NCBI GenBank assembly: GCA_022495005.1
Contig: JAGYXB010001045.1
Span: 310,001-374,000 of the forward strand
DNA: 64,000 bases
Source of the DNA: Rhyacophila brunnea
Taxonomy: Eukaryota > Arthropoda > Insecta > Trichoptera > Rhyacophilidae
Reading direction: 5' to 3'
Shown here: positions 22,090-33,718 of the stretch, in pieces
Layout: each line of letters starts with the position of its first letter
Position numbering within the stretch: position 1 is the stretch's first letter
The notes under the pieces: generated by a model
Told to the model about the DNA's origin: nothing
Databases searched by the model: none
The model's input: only the letters and a program-made list of their open reading frames with translations
Position numbers and translations under genes: made by a program

Positions 22090-23165
22090 TAATTATGTAA
22101 TCAGATATTTATGTTTGATACAATATACATAATATATTTTTAACACTACAACACGCCATGAAGCCTAAATGACAATGTGGGAAAGTGAAACAGTGGCTTG
22201 TAGTTATTAATAGAAAAGAAACAATCACAAGACACCAAGCACTTTGGGAAAATCACAAAAATTTAATACACTATGACTTTATCGAGAATTGAAACCAGAG
22301 CCCCCAGGATTAAAGAACACCACGCACTGAGATTATATTTGTATTACTCTATATTTATATAAAACCAACTAGCCTTCACAATAATTATAGTGAATGTTTG
22401 CTTGGACTCCGAATTACTGTGTAAATCCAGATATTTTCGAAAATAACAAACTCTCCAGTTTTATGGAAGGAGTCGAGTGAATCTGACATGTCTAATCGTA
22501 CGCATAGGTTGCCCAGAATTCGTAGCATGCTATTCCACCCGGGCAAATCCAACAACCGACGGCTCGAGCGACATTGTAAATTCTTCAATTGTCACTCAGT
22601 CGCGGCCACGAATGGAACCACTATCTTAATATATTACGTCAGCCTATCTTGTGCCCCTAAAAGTAGGGTGGCTCGTCAACGTTTTCGAGACTAAAGGTTT
22701 TATCAGCGCGTAAAAGTTACAATCTTATATTTACGTGAAGACGTTGCTCAAAGCATTCGATTCCAACACTGTGAAAAAATAGTTTTGGTTTCCCGTGATT
22801 TATAATGTAAAATATTGATTTAATACATACCACATACAGCGGTGGTATGACTTTAGGAGCAACAGAGATAAGAGAATGTACAGAGCAGCCTCTCATCACG
22901 CTGAAAGTGAAGAGCGACGTTGTACCTAGCTCGGCCACGCTTGGGATGCCAGAAAGAACTTTAACTGGGCTTGCCTGTTCTTCAAACCAACCGATTCCGG
23001 CGTCCTGGAAGGCCGCTAAATGCAATCTATAGAGTGTATACTGCGGAGCTACGGATGACCCTGGAACAAAGCAAGAAGACTGGCGAGCGACAGGTTCTTG
23101 GAGGCGCCGCGTGGTGTCCATATGCTCCAGTTAAGGGGCGGATATGGCCAAAGAAAGAAGACTAT
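22090..23165. other. No gene called; a 134-codon minus-strand frame is unexplained
   Basis: The minus-strand frame 22717-23121 is the longest unexplained frame here. Its composition is mixed and its C-terminal half is hydrophobic, but I recognise no domain and it lacks start or splice context. A short phrase near 23080 (TGGCGAGCGACAGGTTCTTG) resembles 4030-4055 and, inverted, 50880-50905. That suggests part of this block is an old dispersed repeat, with the hAT element at 23170 inserted downstream. Confidence 0.3.
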
Positions 23166-23624
23166 GAGGCAGTAGGGAAGGGTGGAGGTAGGGCTATTAA
23201 GATCCGCTATAAAATGGTGTACATTAAACTTTGTTAGTCATACGTATTTGTTTTCTATTGAACTGGACTACAATTTACAGATGGTGTCGGTTGACCCTGC
23301 CTAACTAAACCATAATATTTTTGGTATTTATACTGTGAGGAATACGACAAAATTGTGCACACTTTTTCATTCATACTTATTTGTTTTCGTTGGATTAAGA
23401 TTACATATTACACGTCATATTGTTGGTTCATTTTTTTAAATTCACTGCCTAATCAAACTATAATAAATGAAAAATATTTTTCTACGTATAAAATATTCAA
23501 AGTTATGTTTGATTTAATTGCATAATTTCAAAGAAAACAAATACGTACGACTGACAAAGTTTAGTGTGCCCTATTTATGGCGGATCTTAACAGCCTACCT
23601 TCACCCTTCGCCACTGCTATCAGG
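23162..23624. mobile_element. hAT-type non-autonomous element, 447 bp
   Basis: Element 23170-23616 starts CAGTAGGGAAGGGTGGAGG and ends with the inverse of CAGTGGCGAAGGGTGAAGG. The inverted arms run ~85 bp (23170-23256 and 23532-23616), including TTAAGATCCGC and TACGTATTTGTTTTCT. The flanking octamers CTATGAGG and CTATCAGG differ at one base, which fits an aged 8-bp hAT target duplication. No transposase frame. Its ends match those of the element at 29272. Confidence 0.82.
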
Positions 23625-23629
23625 GAATA

Positions 23630-25845
23630 CAAATATATTAATTAGCAAGTGTATTGCTTTCTGGGTGACGTTGTAACAAGGTTTTAAACTCAAGTGTGGA
23701 GAAGGGATAAACTTAAATACGTGTTACAGAATTGATATATTCGCATCACAATATGCATTAAAATTGGTCACGTAATCGAAACGGGCATTTAATATATTTA
23801 AACCAAATCTGCGTTCAAAATCTTGATTCATGACGAATCGCGATCACATTTATATCAGTCCTGTGGTTAATGAATGTGATTATATTGCTAAACAAATATT
23901 AATTACGGTTTTTTTCGAAATTTTAACAAAGTTGATTTTCAACACAAACATTCATGTAGGTATGTATATTGATATGTGATCACGAATTAATGTTGATTTC
24001 TAAAATATAAATAGGGCATCATAATGACATATTTTTTTCTTACAAAGTCTTCAGATTATTCAGACGAAGCAAGAAAAAGTTTGGCTCTTGAGGAAGCTTT
24101 TAAGCGAACCTTTTGGTTTTATGTTACAATGCTTACGGGCCCTTTTAATAAATTTTGTAATTAACGTGTTAATTTGCATTTGAAAAGTAATTAGCAAAAA
24201 CAAAATTTTGTGCGGCCTGTAAGCTATGGGTTAAATACGAAAATGGATTGAATACATATATCTACGAGATTATCGCTCCGTCTCGCGGAAAAAATAATAC
24301 GACCGACTAAGCTAAATATGCTTTAATATAACAAAAAATCTAACATACTAATTATTCTTATAAAATATACACCAAATTAGCTTTCAACCTTCACTGCATA
24401 GTGTCGCAAATTTGCGTCATTTTAAACTATTTCAACATAGCCAATGCCATCTGTGTAAATTATTATCAAATAATATGCTTTTTCGATGCCTAAAAAACAG
24501 TCCATACTTACCATACTTTTTTACGATTTTGTTTAGACATTTCAAGAAATAAAGCATCTCTGCATTATAGCCTATGCATTTCTGCTTTGACAGTTGACGA
24601 ATTCGTATGTATGCAAAAATCCGCATTTGTAAATAAAATATATATATATATACATAAGATTGAAATTAGTTGAATAAAAATATCTACACATTAAAAAATA
24701 AGGTGTGTATATTAGTTTTTTTATAATTTTTATCATTTGGTTTTGTATTTTGTCATACTGAAATGTAAGATTTTTTAATGTCGTAAATCTGCGACGCCAC
24801 GCAGTAACTATAACTAAAATTTAATAGAATTTTCAAAAAAAAAATATAAATATTTTCCCTTCATTCAAAAGGCATTTTGACGCCAAGATTTTTTTTTTCA
24901 AATACAAAAAATCATGTCAAAAATGTTATTAAAATATCGAGCACTCCGGTTCCTAAAATTTTCAATTTTTTTGAGCGGTGATCTAGTTGACTATGCTAAA
25001 TATCTCTTAAATATTGATAGCCTGCGAATTCGTCCACGAGAAATACGGTAGTAAAAATAGACAAAAATGCAAAATGAATTGACTGAACCAATTTGCCTGT
25101 TTTTATTTACCAAATAAAATAGATAGGTACCTAATGACTACTTCTATCTGACCATTTCATCTAGTCGTGATTAAATTGTAATAGTACGATGCTTTCTTCT
25201 TCTAGATGCCAAACACAAAAGTTCAGAATTATCTTTAAAACTATTTAGGTTATAAAACCATCATAAATACTAACTAATTATTATAGGTGACTGATCGGTA
25301 GGGATCACAAATTAAATGCTATTAATATTTTTTGCTGTACAGTGTAAACCCATACTTTGTAACAAAAGTAAAAAATGTAGTAAAACCATGGTTAAATTAC
25401 CAGTTAAAAAAATAACTAGCTCTATCGACTAGCACGTGTATGCAACCATCCTATGTCATTTAGTATTCGACTCACGGCAAATAAATCGTTCCCGGGGAAC
25501 AGAGGGCCATGGAAAAAGGGTAGGGGGGGAGGTACCAGGGGGCTGTGGAGCGCCAAACTGTCAACTGGAAAATATCACCGATGGTACGGCCACATACGGG
25601 ATTTCGCAGCGATAGAAATTTGCTATAACTTCCGTATTGGTGGAGGTTTGAATTGACAATTGGAATAAATTATAAAAAAACTTTTTTTATTTATTTTGTA
25701 AAATAGTAAGTAATTTTAAATTATTATATAGGGTATACAGCTGGAAAGTGTCGGTTAACCAGTTTTTGAATTCGTGTACGTTTTAGTCTGAAAAACAACT
25801 TTACACCTATTCAAAGATTTTTTTAGTGGGGATAGGAATGCGTGA
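23630..25845. other. Long stretch with no gene seen
   Basis: AT-rich, with a short TA run near 24640. Frames at 24432-24626 (minus) and 25453-25656 (plus) have no recognisable domain. A glycine/arginine-rich patch near 25500-25560 comes from a G-rich run. Confidence 0.45.
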
Positions 25846-25848
25846 TAT

Positions 25849-25935
25849 ATTTTCAAATTATGTAAGTATGTATAATATTTAGAATGATACATTCTCACAT
25901 TATGTGTCTTATTCGTTAAATTAAAGAAATAGTTT
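25849..25935 (+). mobile_element. Tail fragment of tRNA-headed repeat
   Basis: TTTTCAAATTATGTAAGTAT, AGAATGATACATTCTCACAT and TTATTCGTTAAATTAAAGAA match the right-end sequence of the family. No tRNA-like head is attached. Confidence 0.55.
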
Positions 25936-26129
25936 ATTAAATTATTAGGAAGTCTAAGTACATTATAATAACTAAATAATGGAGTAATCCGTGATGTCGG
26001 TTAGTAATTATTAAGGAATTAATTGATACCTACCTTAATTTTATATACAAAAACCAATAGCCACTATTAAAACGAAATTTGATTAGCATTTCATGTAACA
26101 ACTATTAGTTAAAATGGTCGTAGTGAAGC

Positions 26130-26300
26130 TGGATGCCGTAGCTTAATCGGAAAATCACACTAGCGCGTATCCAGTGGTTACAGATTCAAGTCCCGTCAGG
26201 TGACGTATTTTTTTCTAAAAAGATTTTTTTTTTGAGTATATGCATGTGATGTTTTTTAATTATGTATGTGCAAATTTACATTAATTGAACATACATCATT
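26130..26300 (+). mobile_element. tRNA-headed repeat, plus-strand copy
   Basis: GGATGCCGTAGCTTAATCGG supplies an A-box with one extra base, and GATTCAAGTCC is a near B-box. GTGACGTATTTTTTTCTAAA and TTTTAATTATGTATGT follow as the family tail. It faces the next copy tail to tail. Confidence 0.6.
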
Positions 26301-26512
26301 TTGAAAACACTTCTGAGAAAATATATTACAATCAATAGAAAAAAAATCTTTTTGAAAAAAGTAAGACACCCAGCAGGTCGAACCTGCATCTTTCGGGTTT
26401 CGCGTCCATGCACATAAACCACTATGCTATAAGCGCCATACTTATGTATGTTAAATAATTAGAATGTTACATTCGTTGTAATTGGATTGTGAATTATTCG
26501 TTGAATAAAAAA
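26278..26512 (-). mobile_element. tRNA-headed repeat with inverted ends, minus-strand copy
   Basis: Left end: TAATTGAACATACATC and GAAAACACTTCTGAG. The minus-strand head at about 26440-26366 has the A-box TAGCATAGTGG and a B-box-like GGTTCGACC missing two bases. Right end: TTATGTATGTTAAATAATTA, GAATGTTACATTCG and GAATTATTCGTTGAAT. Related sequence therefore lies inverted on both sides of the head, as in 8270-8522. Confidence 0.65.
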
Positions 26513-26736
26513 AATATTTAATTAATAACATTTACTGCATCTTTTAACACATATTAAAGTAGTATGTTCATATTAAAATGAAAAAAAAAATACTTTACCA
26601 CTTTCGTATATTCAATAAATGAACGTAAACGTTTAATATTTCGTTTGATATGGCATTTAAAATCTTCTGAATATTTAATAACACATTAATAACTCAAATA
26701 TAGGTATAGTTAAACAACATTTAAGGAAGACTATAC

Positions 26737-27057
26737 ATCGTCACCTTACTACTAAGACCTCGTAAGTCCGATATTATGGAAAAATGAAGTTTGTTCGACA
26801 AAATTTAAATAAAAAAATATTTTAAATCATATCAAAACCTTGATTCTCTAAACTAATATGCTGCATCTGTTGACAAACTTTAAAAACTCGTAGGTCTCGT
26901 GGTTTCAAACATGGAATTAAAACCTCGTATTTCACAACCAGTGTTAGCAGATTCATCGATTAGAGAGGTGTTTAAAATATTGTTTTTATTACATTTTTTC
27001 TTCCCCTCAACATTCTTCTCAAACATACTTACGAGGTTTTAATAGTAAGGTGATGAT
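26737..27057. mobile_element. Small TIR element (MITE)
   Basis: The left end ATCGTCACCTTACTACTAAG, followed by ACCTCGTAAGT, returns inverted at 27027-27057 with three differences, giving 31-bp terminal inverted repeats on a 321-bp element. The interior repeats the phrase CCTCGTA. No coding capacity. I could not fix a target duplication. Confidence 0.72.
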
Positions 27058-27059
27058 AT

Positions 27060-27540
27060 TATCTATTTATTTTTCAAAAGAATCATTATTGTTATTTGAT
27101 TCATTGCAATGTCAAGTTTGTTAAACAGAACGAAATAACCGCATTTTTCCATTTCACTAGAGATTACTCACTCTTAATAACAAATGCCCACAACAAGATA
27201 GTTAAAGACTACTTTTCAGAGTTCTCTAGGGCAATGATGCAGTTCATTACTATTACAACGCCAAAGTGCAAGATCAGGCTTCTGGTGGTCTCAGTAGGAA
27301 CAATTCACGAACGAATTAACAAAGTTGCATCTTGCATTTTCGATAGCGCTTCCATTGTCTTATCTACAGCATCCTCTGCTAAGGCGAAACCTACATAATA
27401 TAGTATACATCATTCCTGTATTCAGGGTAGTTAAGATATTTTGATGAAGACAAACTAATTTAATTGGACCTACGTAAATTTGCGTAAAGGAGAGACCACT
27501 AAACATAATTACGAAATAGTATAGATAATAATTAGATATA
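27060..27540. other. No gene called
   Basis: A 100-codon plus-strand frame (27096-27398) lies here. I recognise no domain, and it begins in ordinary flanking DNA. Record it as an unexplained frame only. Confidence 0.35.
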
Positions 27541-27620
27541 TTATATATAATATAATATATCTTATAAATTTATCTTATAAAATTATATCTTATAAAATTA
27601 TTAAATATATTATATATAAT
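27541..27620. repeat. AT palindrome/short tandem block
   Basis: Repeats of ATCTTATAAAATTAT and TATATATAATAT form local palindromes. No other content. Confidence 0.7.
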
Positions 27621-27639
27621 AAGTATTACGAAATTATTT

Positions 27640-28735
27640 AAGAAAAAAAAGCATTTTGGATATAACAAATCTAAATTCAAGACATTCACAACATGATATT
27701 TACATTATAACTAATATTACTCTCAAAAAAGAGAAGAATAAAATGTTGAAATAAACAAAAATACCTTTACAATTATATATGGAAAAATAAAATTTTGAAA
27801 ACAAAATATATAAATTCAAGACATTCACAACATGAGATTTATATTGTACCAAATATTACCCTCACAAAAGAGAAGAATTAAATATTAAAAAAAACATACA
27901 ATTTTATACAGAAAAATAAAATTTTGAAAACAAAATACATAGCACGTCAGTGAAAATGTCTATGACTTTGGGGAGTGCATTGGTTACTATTGTACCTTTC
28001 GCTAATGGTACCAAATAGGCTTGACACGAGGAAATGGTTACGACCAAGAATAGATTATGGCTGCGACCACATGTTGCCAATTACCTATGTAATTGGCAGG
28101 CGCGTGTAAATTCAAATTCTTTAGGCCACCAGCGCATCTATTCTAAACACAAGGGTGCTATCGGCATCTATCGTGGATAATTTATCATATTTATGTATTT
28201 AGGTATTATAATTGTTACAATAAGTTTGCCGTCTAAGCTGTCAAAACTGTATATCTCTCTCTCTAAAATCTTACACAGCTAAGAGAGTTGCTGGTAAAAC
28301 ATGACACTTTTTGACAGTTAAGACGGATAAATTATTGTAAAATTTACCCGCCTCCATACATATATATAATAAACTACTCTCCATAGCCACTAATAGCCGC
28401 ATTAGACTTGTGTATAGAATAGATGTGCAGGATTGGAAACCATCCCTTGCGATAACAGGCAAAAATGTCTCAAGAGCAGATATTGTGACTTCAAGAGAGT
28501 GAAAAATAAGCATGCCTTGTATAAAGACAGTCGGAAAATATACACCTGATAAATTATTGAAAGGAAAATAGTTATATGTCTCAAAATAAAGGCATCGAAG
28601 AAACTTCTTCTGGACGCGCTCTAAAATAAGCTTGTAGGAAACCACATAAGGACACCAGATAATCGACCCATATTCAAGAATACAACGCACTAACGAGACA
28701 TAGAATGTATATTAATGTTTTGATTTCATTGTCGA
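27640..28735 (-). mobile_element. Jockey-like non-LTR element, 3' end (copy ii), interrupted by a MITE
   Basis: The minus-strand frame starting at 28690 reads ILEYGSIIWCPY then ILERVQKKFLRCLYFE, the conserved C-terminal region of Jockey/CR1-type reverse transcriptases. After the MITE at 28133-28427 the same strand continues into the C-terminal coding end and 3' UTR (28130 down to 27640), matching copies i and iii. The 3' UTR holds a tandem duplication of ~140 bp (27669-27808 and 27810-27945, each with AAATTCAAGACATTCACAAC and TAAAATTTTGAAAACAAAAT). The element is 5'-truncated and inactive. Confidence 0.82.
28133..28427. mobile_element. Hairpin MITE, CCGTCTAAACTGTCA family, copy 2, with 3-bp duplication
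   Basis: Inserted in the Jockey-like element. Ends are CGCATCTATTCTA on the left and the inverse of CACATCTATTCTA on the right, with CAG on both sides (28130-28132 and 28428-28430). The uninterrupted site is visible at 15690 (ACCAGAATTGG) and at the window end (ACCAGGATTGG). The core pair GCCGTCTAAGCTGTCAAAA and TTTTTGACAGTTAAGACGG forms the hairpin. A 3-bp duplication occurs in PIF/Harbinger and CACTA groups, but CAG is not their classic target, so no superfamily is assigned. Confidence 0.85.
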
Positions 28736-28984
28736 GTCTGTCAAGAAAGATCTGCCTTCCGGACGGTTTTTATTTTTTTTTTGACTAGATTACACATTTT
28801 TGAAATAGAAGGAGGCAGGAATAAAAATTACTTACTCAAGTATTTAAACCTTCAACAGAAGATGTATTTAGTAAAATATTATTATTTAAAATTACACTCA
28901 AGCAGAAAATGAAATATGAAGCATGATATTATAAAACTTCACAACAATAATTAACATTTTTGGTGCAATTTAAGGTGACCTTTA

Positions 28985-29220
28985 AAGACATTATTCAGAC
29001 AGCCGAGGCCAATCTTGGATACCAAACCTGGCGGTGAGAGGTCGATTGGCAGACCTAGACTCCAGTAGTTCGACGTGTCAACAGAGATATTAGAGTGACC
29101 GGTGCAGACACCTGAATGACACTGGTCCAAAATAGGGAAAGATGGTATACTTTTTGGAGGAGACTATAATCCACACTGGGTTGTTGGATTACTTATAATG
29201 ATGATAATTCAGGCGGCTAG
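28985..29220 (+). mobile_element. Non-LTR retrotransposon 3' shard
   Basis: GGTCGATTGGCAGACCTAGA (RSIGRPRL) is followed by degraded sequence, ACACTGGTCCAAAATAGGGA (HWSKIGK) and TTATAATGATGATAATTCAG. The order GRP..RW, then DR..W, then a GATGAT tail is the C-terminus plus 3' end of an RTE/CR1-type element, with several frame breaks. Confidence 0.55.
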
Positions 29221-29263
29221 GAGTCTACTGTCTTTTTGTTCTGTAAGTAGTTTAATCAAATAC

Positions 29264-30065
29264 CTATACATCAGTGGCGAAGACTCCATACTAGGCGATT
29301 ATTTAAAGCCTACCTTCTTAAGAAAAATATTTTTTAATTGCATATTGACATATTTATATACTTAATCACTTCATTATTTTATGTTATATAAAAATAATTT
29401 ATTTTGCCAACGAGATCTCATATGTAGGAATGTATTACAGTATTACACAGTTTACAAAACAACTGCAAAGGTACTCGTATTAAAAAAACCACAGCGCGCC
29501 GCGCCGTAAATTAAATAATAAATGCCGCGACTTCTCGACGTAAATAAATTTCCGATTATGTTTGGAATAATTCTGATTTTTTTTGTATGGACTTTACGTC
29601 TCGTAACCTCAGCAAGTCTGCTGATTTGTACGAAATGAGGCAAGCTCTTTTCGCAGAGCCTAAAACATTCGCGCATAATATTGTTGTCACGACTGCGCAT
29701 TTTGTCCAAAATCATTAATAATTAGATAATTAAAAAAATAATTTCAACGGCGTTTAATCGAATATTAATAAATAAGTAAGTATAGATTGTTTTTAAAATA
29801 AAAATAAATTTTATCTAATGATTTTTGATGGGTATACATGTTTTGAAAAATACGTAATTTAAACACATCGCTCATTTTTATGTCGTCAATGAGTTTTTGA
29901 AGTTTCATTGAATTAGTGTGTCGTTATCATTTTTTAGTGTGTGCCTATTCATTAGTAGTAAATATCGTACTATTCTCGTAAGTATACCTGACAAGTGTGT
30001 TCTTTTTATCATATCTCCACAGCCTACCTCTTTCCAAAAGTCACCCTTCGCCACTGCTATACATT
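29264..30065. mobile_element. hAT-type element, 786 bp, perfect 8-bp target duplication
   Basis: Element 29272-30057 begins CAGTGGCGAAGACTCC and ends with the inverse of CAGTGGCGAAGGGTGAC. It is flanked on both sides by the octamer CTATACAT (29264-29271 and 30058-30065). CAGTGGCG ends and 8-bp duplications are hAT hallmarks. The inner GTAGGCT motif lies near both ends. The minus-strand 87-codon frame at 29452-29715 is arginine-rich, with no transposase motif I recognise. The element is non-autonomous and shares its termini with the 447-bp element at 23170. Confidence 0.9.
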
Positions 30066-30204
30066 CATCTATAATCACTTTTTAGCCTGATAAATTTAGT
30101 CCTTACCCATTCAAGATGAGTTATTACTAGTATCTCATTCGGTCAGAAAATCAGTTAAAATACGAATTTTGGTTTTGTTTACGTATATTTTAAATTAACT
30201 ATTT

Positions 30205-30285
30205 TTTTATTGAACAAATAATTCACAAGATTTAAGAATGTAACATTCTAATTATTGAGCAAACATATACATAATATGTTATGTA
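30205..30285 (-). mobile_element. Solo end of tRNA-headed repeat
   Basis: TTGAACAAATAATTCACAAG, ATTTAAGAATGTAACATTCT and AATTATTGAGCAAACATA match the left inverted end of the family. No head follows. An AT palindrome adjoins it (30285-30325). Confidence 0.6.
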
Positions 30286-30729
30286 TATAATATACATATA
30301 CATATTATGTATATTTTAATGCCCACATATTTCGCTAATGATGCTTTTTTAATGAAAAGAATTTTCTTGCTCATAGATTTTTAAATCTTATTTATATAGG
30401 TATAATATTATTGTGTATTGAATTAAAAACAAATTAATAACTTAATTAATAAATATTAAGTTGATCATCTCTATTTTAAATTAATGCTGTAGCAACACTA
30501 TTCGCCACCGCTGAAACTAGTCGAGTTTGAACCAAGATTCTGTATAAATCATCCGTTAATATAGGATACTACACAATACTTAATATATCGACTTTACTTA
30601 CCTGTTTAATTTTTTATTAGACATTATAATAAATAAAACTTAATTCCCTAACAAAATTTATTTAATCTAGCTCAGTTTTCAAGGTATTATTAGAGATAAC
30701 GATATTGACTTGAGAATGAGAGTGGGTGT

Positions 30730-31095
30730 ATTGTTTGGGTACAGCATCGGTTGAAGTACAGTTTTATGGTGCAAAGGGTTCAGAAGAAATTTTTGAGACT
30801 TCTTCACTTAAATATGTATGGATACTATCTGTGAGTTTATTCAACCGACTTTCTCTTAGAGATGCTGACAAACTGAAGTATAAAAGGTAAAAGAGATCTA
30901 TATTTTTGGCTATCTACTTTTTCCAACTTATGCGGCATGTAGATAAGAACTCTGTTATTTTTGATAACATTTATGACTCTCTGATCGCTATCTTAGAAAA
31001 ATAAAAAAACATCCCTTGTTTGTTCTCTTAACTGTGTTAAATCAAATCGCTCCGGGTATTGATGTATTTCACCTACTTGAGAATGAGTTTTAGTA
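30730..31095 (+). mobile_element. Degenerate Jockey-like RT C-terminus
   Basis: Across three frames the plus strand reads VQRRFLRLLHLNMYGYYL, a DLYFWL block and SLS/YLRKKKHPLFV-like text, then NRSGIDVFHL. This is the region after the RT domain in Jockey-type polyproteins (VQ..FLR...., SL..RR....L, DN......I....P....R......F). Frameshifts and stops are frequent, so it is an old fragment. Confidence 0.6.
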
Positions 31096-31099
31096 GAAG

Positions 31100-33630
31100 T
31101 TGATTTATATTTTTTTTAAATATGGTCTACTTAGTTATTCGGCATATATAGCTAGTAATTATTTTAATGACACAGGTTTTCAATACGCCGTAAAAAAAAA
31201 TCGAATTGTATAATAATTTCTGCATTCTTAATCGCTGGAAAGACTCAACTTAACGAGACTCAACTCGGTGTTACCGGCAAGCTAAGTATATCTCGTCTTA
31301 ATCAATATATTATGTTCAAAATGCTTGGGTGACGTGAAATAATGAGTTTCTGTGGAGTTGTGTATGAATATCAAAATCAAGCAGATAAATTGAGGTATTT
31401 GCATCAAATGGTCAACATGCAGTATTAAATAGTTATATACATTTCGTTTATATACTTAAGTTTTAAGATACGACAAAAATTAATGTTTTATTTTTCTCCT
31501 GGCTGGTCTATTCGGTCACTGTTCTATTTTTTCATGTTCTGTTTTGTCACAGTTCTGTTATATCATGTTCTGTTTTGACCGGTTACCATATTTCTATGTC
31601 ATGTTCTGAACATTTGAATTTATAATATCCCCAACTTATCATCTAAGAAAAGATTAACGGTATCTACGTGATTAGTATGAATAAAGCTCTACCAAACTTT
31701 TCCGGGTAATACAGCAAAGAAAAAGAGCACACTTATCAGAAAATATACTAACGGAAAAGAAGAAGATAATACGATATTACTATTAATAGGTACATACTAA
31801 TAACAACGACTCTCTAAATCGATGAAATTTCAATAACTTACTGACCATATAAAATTGAGCGATTAGTTTAATAATTATGTATTTTTCTAATATACACATC
31901 AAAAATCGTTACGTAATATTAATTTTTATTTTTAAAAACAATGTACCTCTACTTATTTATATGTGATTGAATGCCATATAAGCATTATTTTTTTTAAATT
32001 ATCTTATTATTAATAATTTTGGATAAAGCTGCAGTCATAGACAATAACATTATGCGCGAGCATAATATTTGAGCCTACCGTATTGTACAAATTTCGGTAG
32101 ATGGGCTGAGGTTACGTGACCTGACGGTCATATAAAATAAATCTGAATTTCTATCAAAATAATCGTATAAATACAATAGCTGAAGACAGATGGCGCATCA
32201 CATTTTTTATCGTTGATACGATTTTTAAATTCATTACTTGAAGATTCTGACAACAGATGGTTTTATCTAATTTTTAAGACTACCGTAAACCTATAATAAC
32301 AGTACAAAGTTGTCCGTGGTTTAAGAGTATAGTCGGCGTTTTTTTCCGATTTTTATATCTGGTATGACAGGTTTGCTACACATCAGTCTAATTTTATTTA
32401 CCACCAAAGCTGCTGTACGACTTGTAAAAAAGTTTTACCTCCAAAAGGAAATTAAATTTCTCACCAGATTGGCATCAACCACTTTCTCTTTCCTGACTGG
32501 CTACGAAGGCTGGAAAATAATTTATTCTGTAGCAAAAGTGACATAACACGAAGCTCAGTAACAGATTAATTATAATAAGACACTTTCCAGCTGATAAAGT
32601 TTCAGCATAATGAAATATTATGCACAAAAACAAAGCCTACCAAAGTTAATGTTTCTTTTTTATCATAACAGCTGAGTTTGCAAAATTATTACTGTACGTA
32701 CGGTAAACTAGAACAGGAAAGTTTGGGGAGAGAAGACGCAAAACAGTTTGTTGTTTGTAACGAGTTTTGGGGCAAACTTTGGACGTTATTCTAACTTTTG
32801 CACAGTTAAAATTTTCGATATCTATTAAACAACGTCTCCGCTGCAGATTGGCTGATGGAGACTTAAATATTATAATTATTATACCACGCTAGTAGGGGAG
32901 AGCTAAGGAAATTGCTGTTTAAGTTATTATTTCGAAAGTATGAAAAAAAAAAGTTAAAGAAACAATATGGTCTTGGGTTTTTATCCCGTAAAACAAAATT
33001 TTAAATCCAAAGTTCTCGAATATATTATGAATACATCAACAATATGCTAAAATATTTTCGTATTTATTTGTTGTTTTTAAAATATACGTTAAAAGATCAA
33101 ACCGTCAGATGGTACGAAGCTTTTAATATTATGGGGTTGCTGTCAAAGTACTATGTACTATGAAGATTTCCTGGACCAATCACGTTAGTTTTAAAAAGAA
33201 CCAATGATAATTTATAACTACTAAAAAACACCAATGACTACACCATAGAAGACTAATCAGTTTCTGATCATACTGAGAGTGTAGAAGCGACGATGCACCT
33301 GGCCGACCACGTGCTACGGATATGTAAATGTTTTCCCAACTCTACAACTGCCACGTCATTGTCTATCTATGCTCATGTTTGGGGCATAGACAGCGGCGAA
33401 GCGGAGATAAGAATCTGTCAGTTGTCAAGAGACCTCGTTCCTGTATAGAGGTTATAAGTACGCTCCTGTCTTTCGCTGAATTATCAAGTTAAAAGATTCA
33501 TGTTAATCCTTAGTGATATAATATAATTTAACACCATGTTATTTGCCGTGTAATAACGGAAAAGTTAATGTGTGCCATAACATAAATGATATAAAACACC
33601 AACTCGTGTATTACTCAACTCTGCCCGAAC
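31100..33630. other. Long stretch without a gene; minisatellite at 31516-31579
   Basis: 31516-31579 contains four imperfect 15-16-bp units of the type TCATGTTCTGTTTTG. A 60-codon plus frame at 32364-32546 has an even composition but no recognisable domain, start context or splice partners. Otherwise AT-rich, with nothing that I can identify. Confidence 0.4.
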
Positions 33631-33636
33631 GCATGT

Positions 33637-33661
33637 CACACACACACACACACACACACAC
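33637..33661. repeat. (CA)n microsatellite
   Basis: Twelve uninterrupted CA dinucleotides. Confidence 0.95.
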
Positions 33662-33718
33662 GAGTAACAATTTAATAACGTATATAGTTGGAACAAAGTA
33701 AGTAACGACTAACATCCA

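Noticed and set aside
22717..23121. 134-codon minus-strand open frame as a host gene
   Set aside because: No recognisable domain, no promoter or splice context, and part of the block resembles other dispersed fragments. Kept only as an unexplained frame.
29452..29715. Transposase fragment inside the 786-bp hAT element
   Set aside because: No RW, dimerisation or DDE-type motif could be recognised in the 87 codons.
32364..32546. Small secreted or membrane peptide gene
   Set aside because: 60 codons starting with a mildly hydrophobic stretch, but no clear signal peptide, no start context and no homology that I recognise.
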